From Aquimarina agarilytica ZC1 (GTDB taxonomy: Bacteria; Bacteroidota; Bacteroidia; Flavobacteriales; Flavobacteriaceae), in assembly GCF_000255455.1 (NCBI RefSeq), contig NZ_JH621260.1:39699-103698 (forward strand): 64,000 bases of DNA. The letters are read 5' to 3'. Under the pieces are notes generated by a model that saw only the letters and a program-made list of their open reading frames with translations, made no database searches and had not been told where the DNA came from. Positions 47,512 through 57,290 of this stretch are shown here, piece after piece (the first letter of the stretch is position 1; each line of letters begins with the position of its first letter). The position numbers and the translations under genes were made by a program.

Positions 47512-50292
47512 TTAATTCACAATTAATTTCTGATCGGTTGTGTTTCCCAATGAATCTTCAAGAACAATAATATAGGTTCCAGAGGAAATGTTTAGATTAA
47601 TAATGGTGTTGGTTTCATTCGTTAACTTTTTTTGTAGTAATAGCTTTCCTTGTAAATCAAAAAGATATAATGTGTTTGGATTAGTTGAATCAATAAATAG
47701 GTTGGCGTTACTCTTTACAGGGTTAGGATAAATGTTTAGTGCTGTTGTCGATTCACTGGGGAGTGTAATAATTTCAGAGTTAATTACGGAACCATTAGTT
47801 AAATGGACTTCGAAAAAAAAATCAGTAATGTTAGTAAGGTCGGATAATTCATAGGTTTGTAACAAATTAGAAATAGTAGTCCTACTTTCAATCAATTCGG
47901 GTTGTGTAGTGTTTTTATATAATAGAATTTGGTTTACTTCAAATAAGCTGTTAAGTTGTACATTAATGATTCCGTTGTTGGTGGATTTATTTTTTAAAAA
48001 GAGTAAGTTTTCGAAATAACACTTTTCTTCAAAATCATTGCTATTAATAGTTTTGGTTTTAGTGAATGCTTCCTTTTCATTCGTATGCGGAATTAAATAA
48101 TATAAATGATGGCTATTTTTTTTAGTAACAATAGCCGAACTATCAGTAGTTTTTAAAATAAATTCAGAAGTGCTTTGGGTAGGATTAATACTGTAAAGCT
48201 CGTAAAAATCAATAGCTTCATTTTTTTTCCAACGAAGTTCAAGGTTTTCACTACAATTAAAACCTAGTTCAATAGTGATGTTTTTAGCAATTTCAAAAGA
48301 AGCCGTAGTGTATGTGGTTTTATTTTCGTTATCGGCGATAAATCGTAATCGAGCATTATGGGTAGTAATTTCGGGAGGAGACCATTTAAAAAAGGATGTG
48401 TCAAAAGGGACGTTTTTTGCGACAGCGATCCAGTTGTTGGTGTTGTGGTAATCCACTTCAATAGTGCCTGTGGATCCTTTTTTAAAAGTAGACTTCCAAC
48501 GTATAAATTGAGTGTTAATGTCGGCAGTAGTTATTCTGTTATGAGCATTTGGGAATAGCCACTCAAATTGGTCTTTTAATTCATAACGATAAACCAGGGC
48601 GTATTTTTGTGAATTGGAAATTAATGAGCTGGCTTTGATTTGAATGGTGTACTTGTCCGCTATCACATTTTCAATACTAATTTGCTCTACAGGATTTAAA
48701 TGGTCTTCGGTTTCAGTAAGTTGTTTTTCTTTTGAATTTAAAGGGGATGAAAAAGACCAGGGTAGGAATGTTTTATTTTTAGTAATAGCCTTTAAGTCTA
48801 AGTCATTTTTTAATAGAATTTGATCATTAGGACTGGAAGGCAGATCATTCCATACTAGCATAATTTTAAGTAGTGCTGCGTTTTTAGGAATTGAAATTTC
48901 AATATTGGTAGTCTCATTTGCTTTAATTTCATCTAGGAGAAATTGACTGTTTTTAAGCATTTCAAGACTTTGTAATGCATTTACATTACCAAAACCAGAT
49001 TCAAAATCAATACCCTTGGTTCCCACATCATCTGCTCCATTTAGTAATAAGGCTTTTAATAAATAGGAAGGAGCTGTTTTTTTTTCTTTAGAAAAATAAT
49101 ACTGCTGTAATTTTTGAGCTATCCCCGAAACCAAAGCCGCTGCATTTGAAGTGCCAACAGCGCTGTAAGCTACAATTTCGGGTTTAATACGACCATCAAA
49201 AGTAGGGCCTTTTGAAGATTTGTTTAATACGATGTTATTCGTATTTAGGGCACCTACACTAATGCTGTTCTTTGCCATTTTAAAGTTTCCTGTCAGGTTA
49301 GACATTCCATTAGTTTCATTACCAGCATTACCCGACGAAAAAATATGTGTTATTTCGGGATTTTGGTACAGGTATGCATCATAATCGGAAGCGAGTAAAC
49401 CGTAAAAATTTTCAACTTTTGTTCCGTAGGAATGATTTTGGATGGTTATTTGGTGTTGTTTTAGAATAGCAATAGGATCTGGAGTAAGGTTTTTAAAGTT
49501 GGAAGAGAAAATTTTAGCTTTAGGCACTACACCTAATGCATTTGGTCCGTTAGTCCCATTACCGGCAATAATACTAGACATAATAGTGGCATGTAAATCC
49601 TGGGTTTCAGAAGTTAGCTCGGAACTTATTATTTTATTGCCAATATCAAAGTCATTCTCAAAAGGTTTATTATCCTTAACTCCAACAGTAAAATTTTGAC
49701 CATCTAATTCGGGATATTTGTCCGAAAGAAGCGTAATGGCATTGGAATGAAAATTATAGTCAGAAATTAGGCTTTCTTGATTGGGGGAAAAACTCTCGGT
49801 ACTCACGTATAAAACATAGGATAAAGGAATGATTAATTTAGTTATAATTTCTTTTGAAGTTTTTACTCGTATACAGTCCTTAAGTATATGGTGAATTTTT
49901 ATTCGATTTTTATTTAGAACGGCAATTAATTGTGCTGTGTTATTGGTTTTAATGGTGAAAGAAACTTTGGAATTATTTAGGGGTGGATTAATTAATTTCC
50001 ATTTGAAGTTAGCTGGTTGGAATTTTAAATAGGGGATTTGCTTTAATTCATGACTACTATTATGAACAATGCAGTGGTTTTTATCTAAAGTTCGAATAAT
50101 GTGAATTTGATTCGAACAATTTATAAGTTTATTAAAGTCTGTGGTATCGGGTATTTTAATAAGGTAATATTTCCTTTTTGTCGTCTCATTATTCTCAATT
50201 TGGTGTTGATTTACAAAATTAGTCCATGCTAATGTTTGACAGAAACTTTGTAGGCTTCCGAAAAAAAGTAAAATGAGATAGAATTTTGACAC
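47512..50292 (-). CDS. Subtilase (S8) with T9SS type A C-terminal sorting domain
   Basis: The 926-residue protein has a signal peptide (ending SFCQ). The S8 domain lies at about residues 190-450, with the likely His in QDLHATIMSSIIAGNG, the Asn in HIFSSGNAGNETNG and the Ser in GTSNAAALVSGIAQ near residue 379. The catalytic Asp is less certain (GVKDNKPF). After beta-sandwich domains, the C-terminal 75 residues are a T9SS sorting domain (LNIYPNPVKSNANLFI, IINLNISSGTYIIVL). It is secreted through the outer membrane and probably anchored. Confidence 0.92.
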   Translation of the reverse strand: MSKFYLILLFFGSLQSFCQTLAWTNFVNQHQIENNETTKRKYYLIKIPDTTDFNKLINCSNQIHIIRTLDKNHCIVHNSSHELKQIPYLKFQPANFKWKLINPPLNNSKVSFTIKTNNTAQLIAVLNKNRIKIHHILKDCIRVKTSKEIITKLIIPLSYVLYVSTESFSPNQESLISDYNFHSNAITLLSDKYPELDGQNFTVGVKDNKPFENDFDIGNKIISSELTSETQDLHATIMSSIIAGNGTNGPNALGVVPKAKIFSSNFKNLTPDPIAILKQHQITIQNHSYGTKVENFYGLLASDYDAYLYQNPEITHIFSSGNAGNETNGMSNLTGNFKMAKNSISVGALNTNNIVLNKSSKGPTFDGRIKPEIVAYSAVGTSNAAALVSGIAQKLQQYYFSKEKKTAPSYLLKALLLNGADDVGTKGIDFESGFGNVNALQSLEMLKNSQFLLDEIKANETTNIEISIPKNAALLKIMLVWNDLPSSPNDQILLKNDLDLKAITKNKTFLPWSFSSPLNSKEKQLTETEDHLNPVEQISIENVIADKYTIQIKASSLISNSQKYALVYRYELKDQFEWLFPNAHNRITTADINTQFIRWKSTFKKGSTGTIEVDYHNTNNWIAVAKNVPFDTSFFKWSPPEITTHNARLRFIADNENKTTYTTASFEIAKNITIELGFNCSENLELRWKKNEAIDFYELYSINPTQSTSEFILKTTDSSAIVTKKNSHHLYYLIPHTNEKEAFTKTKTINSNDFEEKCYFENLLFLKNKSTNNGIINVQLNSLFEVNQILLYKNTTQPELIESRTTISNLLQTYELSDLTNITDFFFEVHLTNGSVINSEIITLPSESTTALNIYPNPVKSNANLFIDSTNPNTLYLFDLQGKLLLQKKLTNETNTIINLNISSGTYIIVLEDSLGNTTDQKLIVN

Positions 50293-50606
50293 AATGAGGA
50301 TTTTTTAATTAATGTTAAATTTAGTCATTAAGTTTAATTTTGTCAAAAAATAGCATTTTTAGAGTCAAATTTTATTTTTTTTAATATTTTTTATGTAAAA
50401 TTTGTTGTAAAATTTATATTTAAAATTTATTTTCTTTTTTTAAAATGTAAATTTTATCATAAAATTATCATAAAAAAAGTATTTTTAATAAAAAATAATA
50501 GGTTTTTAAAACTTTTTGATGAGAAATAAATAATGAAGGCTTGTCTGTTGTAATTTAGCAGTACTAGCGCTAGACACACAATTTACTAATTAATATTTCG
50601 TTCGTT
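50293..50606. other. AT-rich intergenic region
   Basis: This gap separates the divergent subtilase and M57 peptidase genes. It is made of A and T runs with several short repeats (TAAAATTT, ATCATAAAA) and has no coding potential that I can support. It must contain both promoters, but I could not define them. Confidence 0.3.
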
Positions 50607-51488
50607 ATGAATATTTTCATTAAAAAAAAGGCATACTTATGCTTTATTATGTCAAGCTTATTATTGGGTCTTTTTACATCATGTGAGACAGAAAACACCG
50701 ATACAGTTTCAGAAGAGGAAACTGAGCTAACATCATCAATTAGTACTGCAGATTTAATCAAATTAAAAAATCTAGGATTTGAAGCTAACACCGCAGAAAT
50801 AACCGATTTTATACTCCCCGATGGTACATCAGAGTCAAGGTACTTAGTAGAGGGAGACATTGCGTTACCTGAATCTTATTTAAAGTCCTTCGATGTTCAA
50901 GAAGAAATTATTGGAGAGCAATACCGTACCTTTAATTTGGTAACAGCTATAACTACCATCAATGTTATAGGAATTAGCGAAGGTAGATTTGCATTACCTC
51001 AAAATAGTGTTGAAGGTTTACGTAGAGCTATAGATAATTTCAATAATTTAGGTTTAGATATACGCTTCACTTTAGATTTTGGATTTAGAGGTTTTCGGGA
51101 TTTTGATATGGTAGTTTACTATAACCCAAATGAAAGAGATGATCAAGGAAGGTTGATAAGTGGAGGAGTAGCAGGTTTTCCGAGCAGAGCAGGTTTTCCA
51201 AATCAATTAATTCGCATATACGGTCTTGGTGATAGTAATGCCAATGTAAATGAGCATGTGATTACACATGAAATGGGACATTCAATTGGATTAAGACACA
51301 CAGATTGGTTTAGTAGATCAAGTTGTGGAAGCAATGTATCTGAAGGAAGAACAAATGTAGGAGCTGAATTTATACCTGGTACAGCTAGAGGTGAGGATCC
51401 AAGTTCAATTATGAGCGCTTGTTTTGGAGCAGGAGTCAATGGAGAGTTCAATAATAATGATATTACTGCACTTAACTTTTTGTATTAA
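50607..51488 (+). CDS. M57-like zinc metalloprotease lipoprotein (dual-action HEIGH type)
   Basis: The 293-residue protein has a lipoprotein signal ending in LFTSCETEN. The catalytic motif VITHEMGHSIGLRHTDWF fits HExxHxxGxxHxD, with two zinc-binding His and an outer ligand. The rest of the domain has FDMVVYYNPNERDDQGRLISGGVAGFPS and EDPSSIMSACFGAG, the Met-turn region. The family (M57, also called dual-action HEIGH peptidase) includes myxobacterial members. It is exported and would be exposed on the cell envelope. A terminator lies 86 bp downstream. Confidence 0.88.
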   Translation: MNIFIKKKAYLCFIMSSLLLGLFTSCETENTDTVSEEETELTSSISTADLIKLKNLGFEANTAEITDFILPDGTSESRYLVEGDIALPESYLKSFDVQEEIIGEQYRTFNLVTAITTINVIGISEGRFALPQNSVEGLRRAIDNFNNLGLDIRFTLDFGFRGFRDFDMVVYYNPNERDDQGRLISGGVAGFPSRAGFPNQLIRIYGLGDSNANVNEHVITHEMGHSIGLRHTDWFSRSSCGSNVSEGRTNVGAEFIPGTARGEDPSSIMSACFGAGVNGEFNNNDITALNFLY

Positions 51489-51573
51489 AACACTAAACAA
51501 TTTCACTATAAGTTAAATAGTGATTATAAAAAAGTACTTTTTTAGTTTTTCCTAGTTTAATACTCTTTTATTG

Positions 51574-51610
51574 AAGACAGCATGGTTTTTAACCATGCTG
51601 TCTATTTTTA
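51574..51610. terminator. Bidirectional terminator between the M57 peptidase gene and hemL
   Basis: AGACAGCATGGTT pairs perfectly with AACCATGCTGTCT around a short T loop and is followed by TATTTTTA. It lies between two converging genes. Confidence 0.88.
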
Positions 51611-51616
51611 GATTAA

Positions 51617-52906
51617 TTAATGTAGTGTAGGTGCTATTTTTTCAACCACAGCAATAGTTTCGTCTAAATCTTTATAGCTAAGGGCATCGGTAATAAACCA
51701 AGTTTCAAAAGCGCTTGGCGCAATGTAAATGCCATTAGTTAACATGCCATGGAAAAACTGTTTAAACGTATCATTATTTCCTTTAGCAGCAGTAGTGAAA
51801 TCGATAACAGGTTCGGCATCAAAATGCACAGAAATCATAGATCCAAGTCTATTTATGGTATGCGTTACCTTATGTTTGTTTAAAGCTTCGGCAATTCCTT
51901 TATGTAAGTAAGCTGTTTTTTCTGCTAAACGATTAAATACCTCTTTGTCGTTATTTAACTCGGTAAGCATGGCTAGTCCTGCAGCCATGGCTAAAGGATT
52001 TCCACTTAATGTTCCAGCTTGGTATACGGGGCCAAGTGGTGCTAAATGATTCATAATTTCATCACGTGCGGCAAAAGCACCTACAGGTAGTCCACCTCCA
52101 ATTACTTTTCCAAAAGTGACAATATCAGCGTTTATATTAAATAGTTCTTGAACACCACCTGGAGCTAAACGAAATCCGGTCATTACCTCGTCAAAAATGA
52201 GTAATATATTGTGCTTATCGCAAAGATCTCTCAAGCCTTGTAAAAAACCGTTAACAGGAGGAATACATCCCATATTCCCAGCTACGGGTTCTATAATAAT
52301 ACAAGCAATTTCATTTTTATTAGCATTAATTAAGTTTTCAACATTAGCTAGGTTGTTGTATTCGGCAAGTAAGGTGTCCTTTGCAGTTCCGGCAGTAACA
52401 CCAGGGCTATTTGGAGCACCAAATGTTACAGCACCACTTCCGGCTTGTATTAAAAAGGAATCACTATGTCCATGATAACAACCTGCAAATTTGATAATTT
52501 TATCTTTTCCAGTAAAGCCACGTGCTAAACGTACGGCACTCATGCATGCTTCAGTACCCGAATTTACAAAACGAATTTTGTCAATATTAGGAACCATGCT
52601 CACGGCAAGCTCTGCAATTTTAGTTTCAATTTCGGTAGGCATTCCAAAGCTAGTTCCAAGTTTGGCTTTTGTCACAACAGCGTCCACAACAGGTGGATGT
52701 GCATGACCTAAAATCATAGGTCCCCATGAGTTAATGTAGTCAATGAGTCGATTGCCATCTTCGTCATATAAATAAGCCCCTTCGGCTTTTTTTACAAATA
52801 TAGGGTCGCCTCCTACTGCTTTAAATGCGCGAACGGGTGAATTCACACCACCGGGAATTACTTTTTTTGCTTCATTAAATAAAGCGCTACTGCGTTGATA
52901 TAACAT
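51617..52906 (-). CDS. hemL: Glutamate-1-semialdehyde 2,1-aminomutase
   Basis: HemL makes 5-aminolevulinate for heme and other tetrapyrroles. The 429-residue protein has the PLP-dependent class III fold: [64 protein letters not shown] and the PLP lysine in [16 protein letters not shown]. Length and motifs are normal. It starts only 2 bp after the upstream glucosaminidase gene ends, so the two are probably co-transcribed. Confidence 0.97.
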   Translation of the reverse strand: MLYQRSSALFNEAKKVIPGGVNSPVRAFKAVGGDPIFVKKAEGAYLYDEDGNRLIDYINSWGPMILGHAHPPVVDAVVTKAKLGTSFGMPTEIETKIAELAVSMVPNIDKIRFVNSGTEACMSAVRLARGFTGKDKIIKFAGCYHGHSDSFLIQAGSGAVTFGAPNSPGVTAGTAKDTLLAEYNNLANVENLINANKNEIACIIIEPVAGNMGCIPPVNGFLQGLRDLCDKHNILLIFDEVMTGFRLAPGGVQELFNINADIVTFGKVIGGGLPVGAFAARDEIMNHLAPLGPVYQAGTLSGNPLAMAAGLAMLTELNNDKEVFNRLAEKTAYLHKGIAEALNKHKVTHTINRLGSMISVHFDAEPVIDFTTAAKGNNDTFKQFFHGMLTNGIYIAPSAFETWFITDALSYKDLDETIAVVEKIAPTLH

Positions 52907-52907
52907 A

Positions 52908-53747
52908 TTAAAAATCCTTTGGTAGGGGTTTTACGTATAAGGTTTGACCTTCGTGAATAGTATTATTTTCAATGCCGTTGAATTCTTTTAATTGATCAAC
53001 AGATATTTTGTTTTTACGAGCAATACTATATAAAGTATCTCCTTTTTTAACCGTGTATTGATCGGATTTTCCAATTACTTTTTTGGCGTCTTTTTTTGAT
53101 TTTCCCAACACGCTAGCATCATAGTTGTATAACTTATACTTTTCAATAAGGTTGATCAATTTGGCAGGGTATTTTGGGTCGGTAGCATAACCAGCTTTTT
53201 GAAGACCTTTTGCCCAGCCTTTGTAATCGTCATTAGCGAGTTTAAATAAACCCAAGTAACGTTTACGTCCTGTTAAAAATAAGGAATGATCTTGGAAAGA
53301 AAAGCTTGCATTACTGTATTTTCTAAAACACTCCTGTTTGCGATCATCATCGTGGTATACTTTGGCGCCTTTCCAATCATGACATTTAATACCAAAGTGA
53401 TTGTTGGCTCTACGTGTTAAATCACCCGAACCTGCTCCAGATTCCAAAATTCCTTGGGCTAGGGTAATACTTGCAGGTATTTTGTATTCGCGCATTTGCT
53501 CCATAGCAATTTCAGAATAAGTATCAATATAGTTGTTGATCTTATTGGTGTAAGTGCCTACTGCTGGTGCAGACTTAGGAGTACTTGTAGGCTTTTTTGT
53601 AACAGTTTTTGGTGTGTTAGGTGTTTTTTTGGGAGTAGTTTTATGTGTGCTCGTTTTCTTTTTTGGTGTGTAAACTATTTTTTTACTTTTACACGAAAAC
53701 AACAAAAATACACTAGCTATAAGTGTGATGAATACGTTAAATTTCAT
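52908..53747 (-). CDS. Glucosaminidase domain lipoprotein with a C-terminal LysM domain
   Basis: The 279-residue protein has a lipoprotein signal ending in LLFSCKSK and a Lys/Thr/Pro-rich linker ([16 protein letters not shown]). The glucosaminidase domain, at about 70-215, has [21 protein letters not shown] with the catalytic Glu and [12 protein letters not shown] LysM domain ends it ([16 protein letters not shown]). It likely cuts peptidoglycan glycan strands. Its start overlaps the end of the ACC deaminase-like gene by 11 bp. Confidence 0.93.
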   Translation of the reverse strand: MKFNVFITLIASVFLLFSCKSKKIVYTPKKKTSTHKTTPKKTPNTPKTVTKKPTSTPKSAPAVGTYTNKINNYIDTYSEIAMEQMREYKIPASITLAQGILESGAGSGDLTRRANNHFGIKCHDWKGAKVYHDDDRKQECFRKYSNASFSFQDHSLFLTGRKRYLGLFKLANDDYKGWAKGLQKAGYATDPKYPAKLINLIEKYKLYNYDASVLGKSKKDAKKVIGKSDQYTVKKGDTLYSIARKNKISVDQLKEFNGIENNTIHEGQTLYVKPLPKDF

Positions 53748-54672
53748 AATTGGTTGTAATAAGCTTTTGCCCCTTTTTTTTCAGTTTGGTATTTATACCA
53801 GCTATACCTTGAAGACCGCCAGTATGAATGGCTAAAATACGTGTTTTTTTTCGAAAGTTTCCTTGCTTTATACTTTCAAAAATACCGTGTAAGAGTTTTC
53901 CTGTGTATATAGGATCCAATAGAATTTTTTGAGTTTTATAGAATTCATTTATAAAACTAATGAGTTCGGGAGTGGTTTTAGCGTAACCTCCTAAATGATA
54001 GTTTCTGTTTAATTCCCAATTGGTCTGCGTTGTTTTTTTTGAAATTTCTTTATGTAAATAAGTTTCTTTAAGCGCGGGAAATCCAATAACATGTTGTTCT
54101 GGTTGGGCACTGCGTATTAATCCTGTAATGGTGCCTCCAGTGCCTACGGCGCAACAAATAACATCAAAAGAATGATCGTTTGGTGTTAAAATTTCGGTAC
54201 AGCCTTGTATAGCAAGTTCGTTAGTGCCGCCTTCGGGAACCAAATAAAAATCACCAAATCTTTTCTGTAGTCCCGTTATAAATGTTGCTTTCTCTTTTAA
54301 TTTATACTCACTTCGGCTTATAAAATGAAGTTGCATTCCTTGTTTAACAGCAAAAGCTAAGGTGTTATTTTGAGCAAGTGTTTTGGAAAGATCAACGCCT
54401 AGTTCTTCTCCCCTAATGATACCAATGGTTTTAAAACCATAGAGGTTGCCAGCGCAAGCTGTTGCAACAATATGGTTGCTATAAGCACCTCCAAAGGTGA
54501 GTAATGTTTGTTTATTTTGCTGTTTGGCTTTGGCAGTGTTATATTTTAATTTTCGAAATTTATTACCCGAAATATGTGGGTGTAGTAGATCTTCTCTTTT
54601 TATAAAAAGTTCAATTTGGTATTGCTCTAATAACGGATGTAATATTTGATCATTTTTTACCGTAGTTATCAT
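53737..54672 (-). CDS. 1-aminocyclopropane-1-carboxylate deaminase/D-cysteine desulfhydrase family protein
   Basis: The 311-residue PLP-dependent protein has IKREDLLHPHISGNKFRKLKYN with the PLP Lys, TFGGAYSNHIVATA and VPEGGTNELAIQGC. The family includes ACC deaminase and D-cysteine desulfhydrase; the Bacteroidota members are probably the second type, but the sequence does not prove it. The gene overlaps the glucosaminidase gene by 11 bp and starts 9 bp after the small HExxH protein gene; these are probably one transcript. Confidence 0.9.
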   Translation of the reverse strand: MITTVKNDQILHPLLEQYQIELFIKREDLLHPHISGNKFRKLKYNTAKAKQQNKQTLLTFGGAYSNHIVATACAGNLYGFKTIGIIRGEELGVDLSKTLAQNNTLAFAVKQGMQLHFISRSEYKLKEKATFITGLQKRFGDFYLVPEGGTNELAIQGCTEILTPNDHSFDVICCAVGTGGTITGLIRSAQPEQHVIGFPALKETYLHKEISKKTTQTNWELNRNYHLGGYAKTTPELISFINEFYKTQKILLDPIYTGKLLHGIFESIKQGNFRKKTRILAIHTGGLQGIAGINTKLKKKGQKLITTNYEI

Positions 54673-54681
54673 ACGATAAAA

Positions 54682-55008
54682 TTAAAGGTAACGTAAAAAA
54701 TTCCATCGAGGACGATGGTTTATATAAAATAGATTCGACTCTTGGTCATATGCCTCACGTTCAAATGAGATGTTGCGATAAGCGATGTAGCGATCCTTAT
54801 GAATTGCCCATTTAATTAAAAACTCAATACCGTACCAAATATAAAAAGGGAGTATGAGTAGTTCCAGTTGTTGTACCAAATGAATTTCTTCGTGATTCAT
54901 TAATGTACTATCATTTTTAAGGGCTTCCTCTTTTAATATAATAAAAGGCCAAAGCGTCATTCCTCCAAAATGTTTTCCTAAAAGTATTTTACTTACTAGC
55001 ACTCGCAT
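54682..55008 (-). CDS. Small membrane protein with an HExxH motif
   Basis: The 108-residue protein has NHEEIHLVQQLELLI, which contains HEEIH and a following Glu, a hydrophobic segment (LLILPFYIWYGIEFLI), and a second acidic group in SFEREAYDQE. This resembles a minimal zincin fold with one membrane anchor. I do not recognise a named family. It lies 9 bp upstream of the ACC deaminase-like gene and is divergent, by 49 bp, from the Cys-rich gene at 55058. Confidence 0.65.
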   Translation of the reverse strand: MRVLVSKILLGKHFGGMTLWPFIILKEEALKNDSTLMNHEEIHLVQQLELLILPFYIWYGIEFLIKWAIHKDRYIAYRNISFEREAYDQESNLFYINHRPRWNFLRYL

Positions 55009-55057
55009 ACGGCCGCAAGATAGTATTTTTGTTTAAAAATAGAAATGGATTTTATTC

Positions 55058-55219
55058 ATGTCAACATATAGAAAAGTACTTAAGCCAGAAGAAGGAGATT
55101 ATTATTTAACCCCCGAAGGTTATCGCTGTTTTACGGAGCAATATCACCTTAGACGTGGCTATTGCTGTAAAAGTGGTTGTAAGCATTGTCCCTATGGCTT
55201 TGATAAAAATAAAGAATAG
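55058..55219 (+). CDS. Small Cys-rich DUF5522-like protein
   Basis: The 53-residue protein, from the ATG at 55058 to the TAG at 55219, has LTPEGYRCFTEQYHLRRGYC followed by CKSGCKHCPYGF. Four conserved Cys lie in the second half and suggest a metal-binding site or redox pair. It matches the DUF5522 pattern. It is divergent from the HExxH protein gene. Function is unknown. Confidence 0.75.
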   Translation: MSTYRKVLKPEEGDYYLTPEGYRCFTEQYHLRRGYCCKSGCKHCPYGFDKNKE

Positions 55220-55355
55220 TTATTAAGAATAACTTACTATTGTTGTTAATAATTTGTTGTTTACCATAGTGGAAATTAGGTAATTTAAGAAACAATTAAA
55301 GATATTTACGCTTGATCGGTATGATTTTTGATAATTTATTAAAAAACAAATTATT

Positions 55356-55883
55356 ATGAAGGTCAGATTTATTTTAGGTATTATTAGTTGTTTGCTTTTA
55401 ACATCCTGTGCTACTGTAAGGGTTACTACCGATTATGATACTAAGGCATCATTTAATCAGTACAAAACATTTGCTTTTTTTAAACCAGGAATTGATCAAG
55501 TTGAAATTAGTGATTTAGATAAACGCCGTATTTTAAGATCAATTGATACTGTGATGAGGTTAAAAGGGTTAACTAAATCTGAAACTCCGGATGTATTAGT
55601 AAACATTAGTACAGAAGCTGAGAAAAACACCTATTTATACCCTAATAATTTTGGTTTTGGTTTCGGTTGGAGTCCTTTTTGGTGGGGGAATGGTTTTATG
55701 AATACTTATGATGTTATTGAGGGCACACTGTTTATAGACTTAATTGATGCCAATAAAAAGGAGCTAATTTGGCAAGGAGTTGGAAGTGCGCCATTGGTAC
55801 AGCAAGGGCCAGAAGAAAAAGAGGAACGCATTTATGAAATTGTATCTTCTATTTTAGCCAAATACCCACCTACACCAAAATAG
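55356..55883 (+). CDS. DUF4136 domain-containing lipoprotein (paralogue of 7671-8189)
   Basis: The 175-residue protein has a lipoprotein signal ending in LLTSCATV and then TDYDTKASFNQYKTFAFF, the DUF4136 signature, SDLDKRRILRSIDTVMRLKGL, and a Gly/Phe-rich loop (NNFGFGFGWSPFWWGNG). The end is SILAKYPPTPK. It is a clear paralogue of the protein at 7671-8189. A DUF4230 gene follows after 11 bp. Confidence 0.87.
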   Translation: MKVRFILGIISCLLLTSCATVRVTTDYDTKASFNQYKTFAFFKPGIDQVEISDLDKRRILRSIDTVMRLKGLTKSETPDVLVNISTEAEKNTYLYPNNFGFGFGWSPFWWGNGFMNTYDVIEGTLFIDLIDANKKELIWQGVGSAPLVQQGPEEKEERIYEIVSSILAKYPPTPK

Positions 55884-55894
55884 TCGTAGTATAG

Positions 55895-56485
55895 ATGAAG
55901 CAAATTATTTTAGGAATTTTAATCGGAGCAATTGCTGTTTTTGGATACCATCGGTTTTTAAAAAAAACGGAAACGATAACGGGAAGCCAGTTAATTGAGC
56001 AAAAATTAAAAAATGTGAGTAAGCTAGTGGTCACGGAGGGGTATTTTTCGGATGTGATCACTTATAAGGATGCTAAAAAGTATTATTTGGATTGGCTTAC
56101 TGCCGAAAAAAAGGCTGTAGTACTTGTAAATGCCAAGGCAACAATTTCATATGATCTTAAACAGCTAGAGTTTTCAGTTAATGAATCCGAACAAATTATT
56201 AGAATTGTAAAAATCCCTGAGCCCGAAATACAACTTTCGCCCAAATTAAAGTATTACGATATACAACAGGATTTTTTGAATCCTTTTGAAGTTAAGGATT
56301 ATAATAAAATTAGTGCATTAGTTGATCAACGATTATTGACTCAAATTGAAAGGTCTACTTTTAAAACTAATGCACAAAATAGGTTAATTACAGAGTTGCA
56401 TTATTTGTTTAATAAAGGAACTACAAAAAATTGGTCTTTGGAATATGACGATATTAGTGAATCACTATTTGAACTTAAAAACTAA
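55895..56485 (+). CDS. DUF4230 domain-containing membrane-anchored protein
   Basis: The 196-residue protein has one N-terminal transmembrane segment (ILGILIGAIAVFGYHRF) and a DUF4230-like body starting KLVVTEGYFSDVITYKD. This family is found in Bacteroidota and Firmicutes and has no known role. It is 11 bp after the DUF4136 gene, so the two may be co-transcribed. Confidence 0.8.
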   Translation: MKQIILGILIGAIAVFGYHRFLKKTETITGSQLIEQKLKNVSKLVVTEGYFSDVITYKDAKKYYLDWLTAEKKAVVLVNAKATISYDLKQLEFSVNESEQIIRIVKIPEPEIQLSPKLKYYDIQQDFLNPFEVKDYNKISALVDQRLLTQIERSTFKTNAQNRLITELHYLFNKGTTKNWSLEYDDISESLFELKN

Positions 56486-56501
56486 TTGTGATTAGGTGCT
56501 A

Positions 56502-56993
56502 TTATTTTGGACCTAGTTCAATAACATTTAGGTTGTGAATAGTGCCGTTGTCAATTTCAAAACTAAGCATAGTACGTACCTTGTGGAATCCATGTTTGCC
56601 GCAAGCGCCGGGATTCATGTGTAATAACCCGTAACGTTTATCGGGCATTACCTTTAAAATATGCGAATGTCCGCAAATAAATAATTTAGGAGGATTGGCT
56701 TTAATCTCGTCACGTGTATTTACGTTGTATTTTGGAGGATATCCACCAATATGAGTTATCCAAACATCAACACCTTGGCAAGTAAATCGATTGTTTAAGG
56801 GGAAACACTTTCTAATTTCATGATCATCAATATTACCAAAAACACCCCGTAAAGGTGCTACTTTTTGTAGCTGGTCTGTTACCTGTAAGCTCCCAATATC
56901 ACCTGCATGCCATACCTCGTCAGCTTGACTGGCATAATGCAAAATTCGGTCATCAATATAGCTATGTGTATCGCTAAGTAAAAGGATTTTCAT
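56502..56993 (-). CDS. YfcE-type metallophosphoesterase
   Basis: The 163-residue protein has LLLSDTHSYID, AGDIGSL, GNIDDHE, ICGHSHI and MNPGACGKHG in order, the five motifs of small calcineurin-like phosphoesterases of the YfcE/MJ0936 group. It would hydrolyse a phosphodiester, the natural substrate being unknown. It stands alone on the minus strand, downstream of the DUF4105 gene and the heptamer repeats. Confidence 0.92.
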   Translation of the reverse strand: MKILLLSDTHSYIDDRILHYASQADEVWHAGDIGSLQVTDQLQKVAPLRGVFGNIDDHEIRKCFPLNNRFTCQGVDVWITHIGGYPPKYNVNTRDEIKANPPKLFICGHSHILKVMPDKRYGLLHMNPGACGKHGFHKVRTMLSFEIDNGTIHNLNVIELGPK

Positions 56994-57082
56994 TTTCTAA
57001 TTTTAATGCAAAAGGTTAGGTAAATGACGTAAATAAGTAAGCAAAGAAATACGTTTATTTTGAATTTAGAAAGTTTTATTTT

Positions 57083-57117
57083 GTTGTGTGTTGTGTGTTG
57101 TGGGTTGTGGGTTGTGA
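57083..57117 (+). repeat. Heptamer repeat block A
   Basis: Five heptamers read GTTGTGT, GTTGTGT, GTTGTGG, GTTGTGG and GTTGTGA. They are the complement of block B with changes at the seventh base. The block lies 90 bp past the metallophosphoesterase start. Confidence 0.75.
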
Positions 57118-57290
57118 GTTTTTGTTGGGTATCATTGTTTGGATAGAAATGATATAATAGTTCGAGTGAAATTCTGGAAGAATTTTGTATCGAGAACCGC
57201 TCTTTAATTGCTATCTAGAAACTAAAGTCTGTCTAAAACTTTTGAATAAAAAATTTTTTATTTCTACAATTTTGAAGAAATAAAATATTT

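Noticed and set aside
52197..52706. Open frames opposite hemL
   Set aside because: They are shadows of a highly conserved gene and show no protein family feature.
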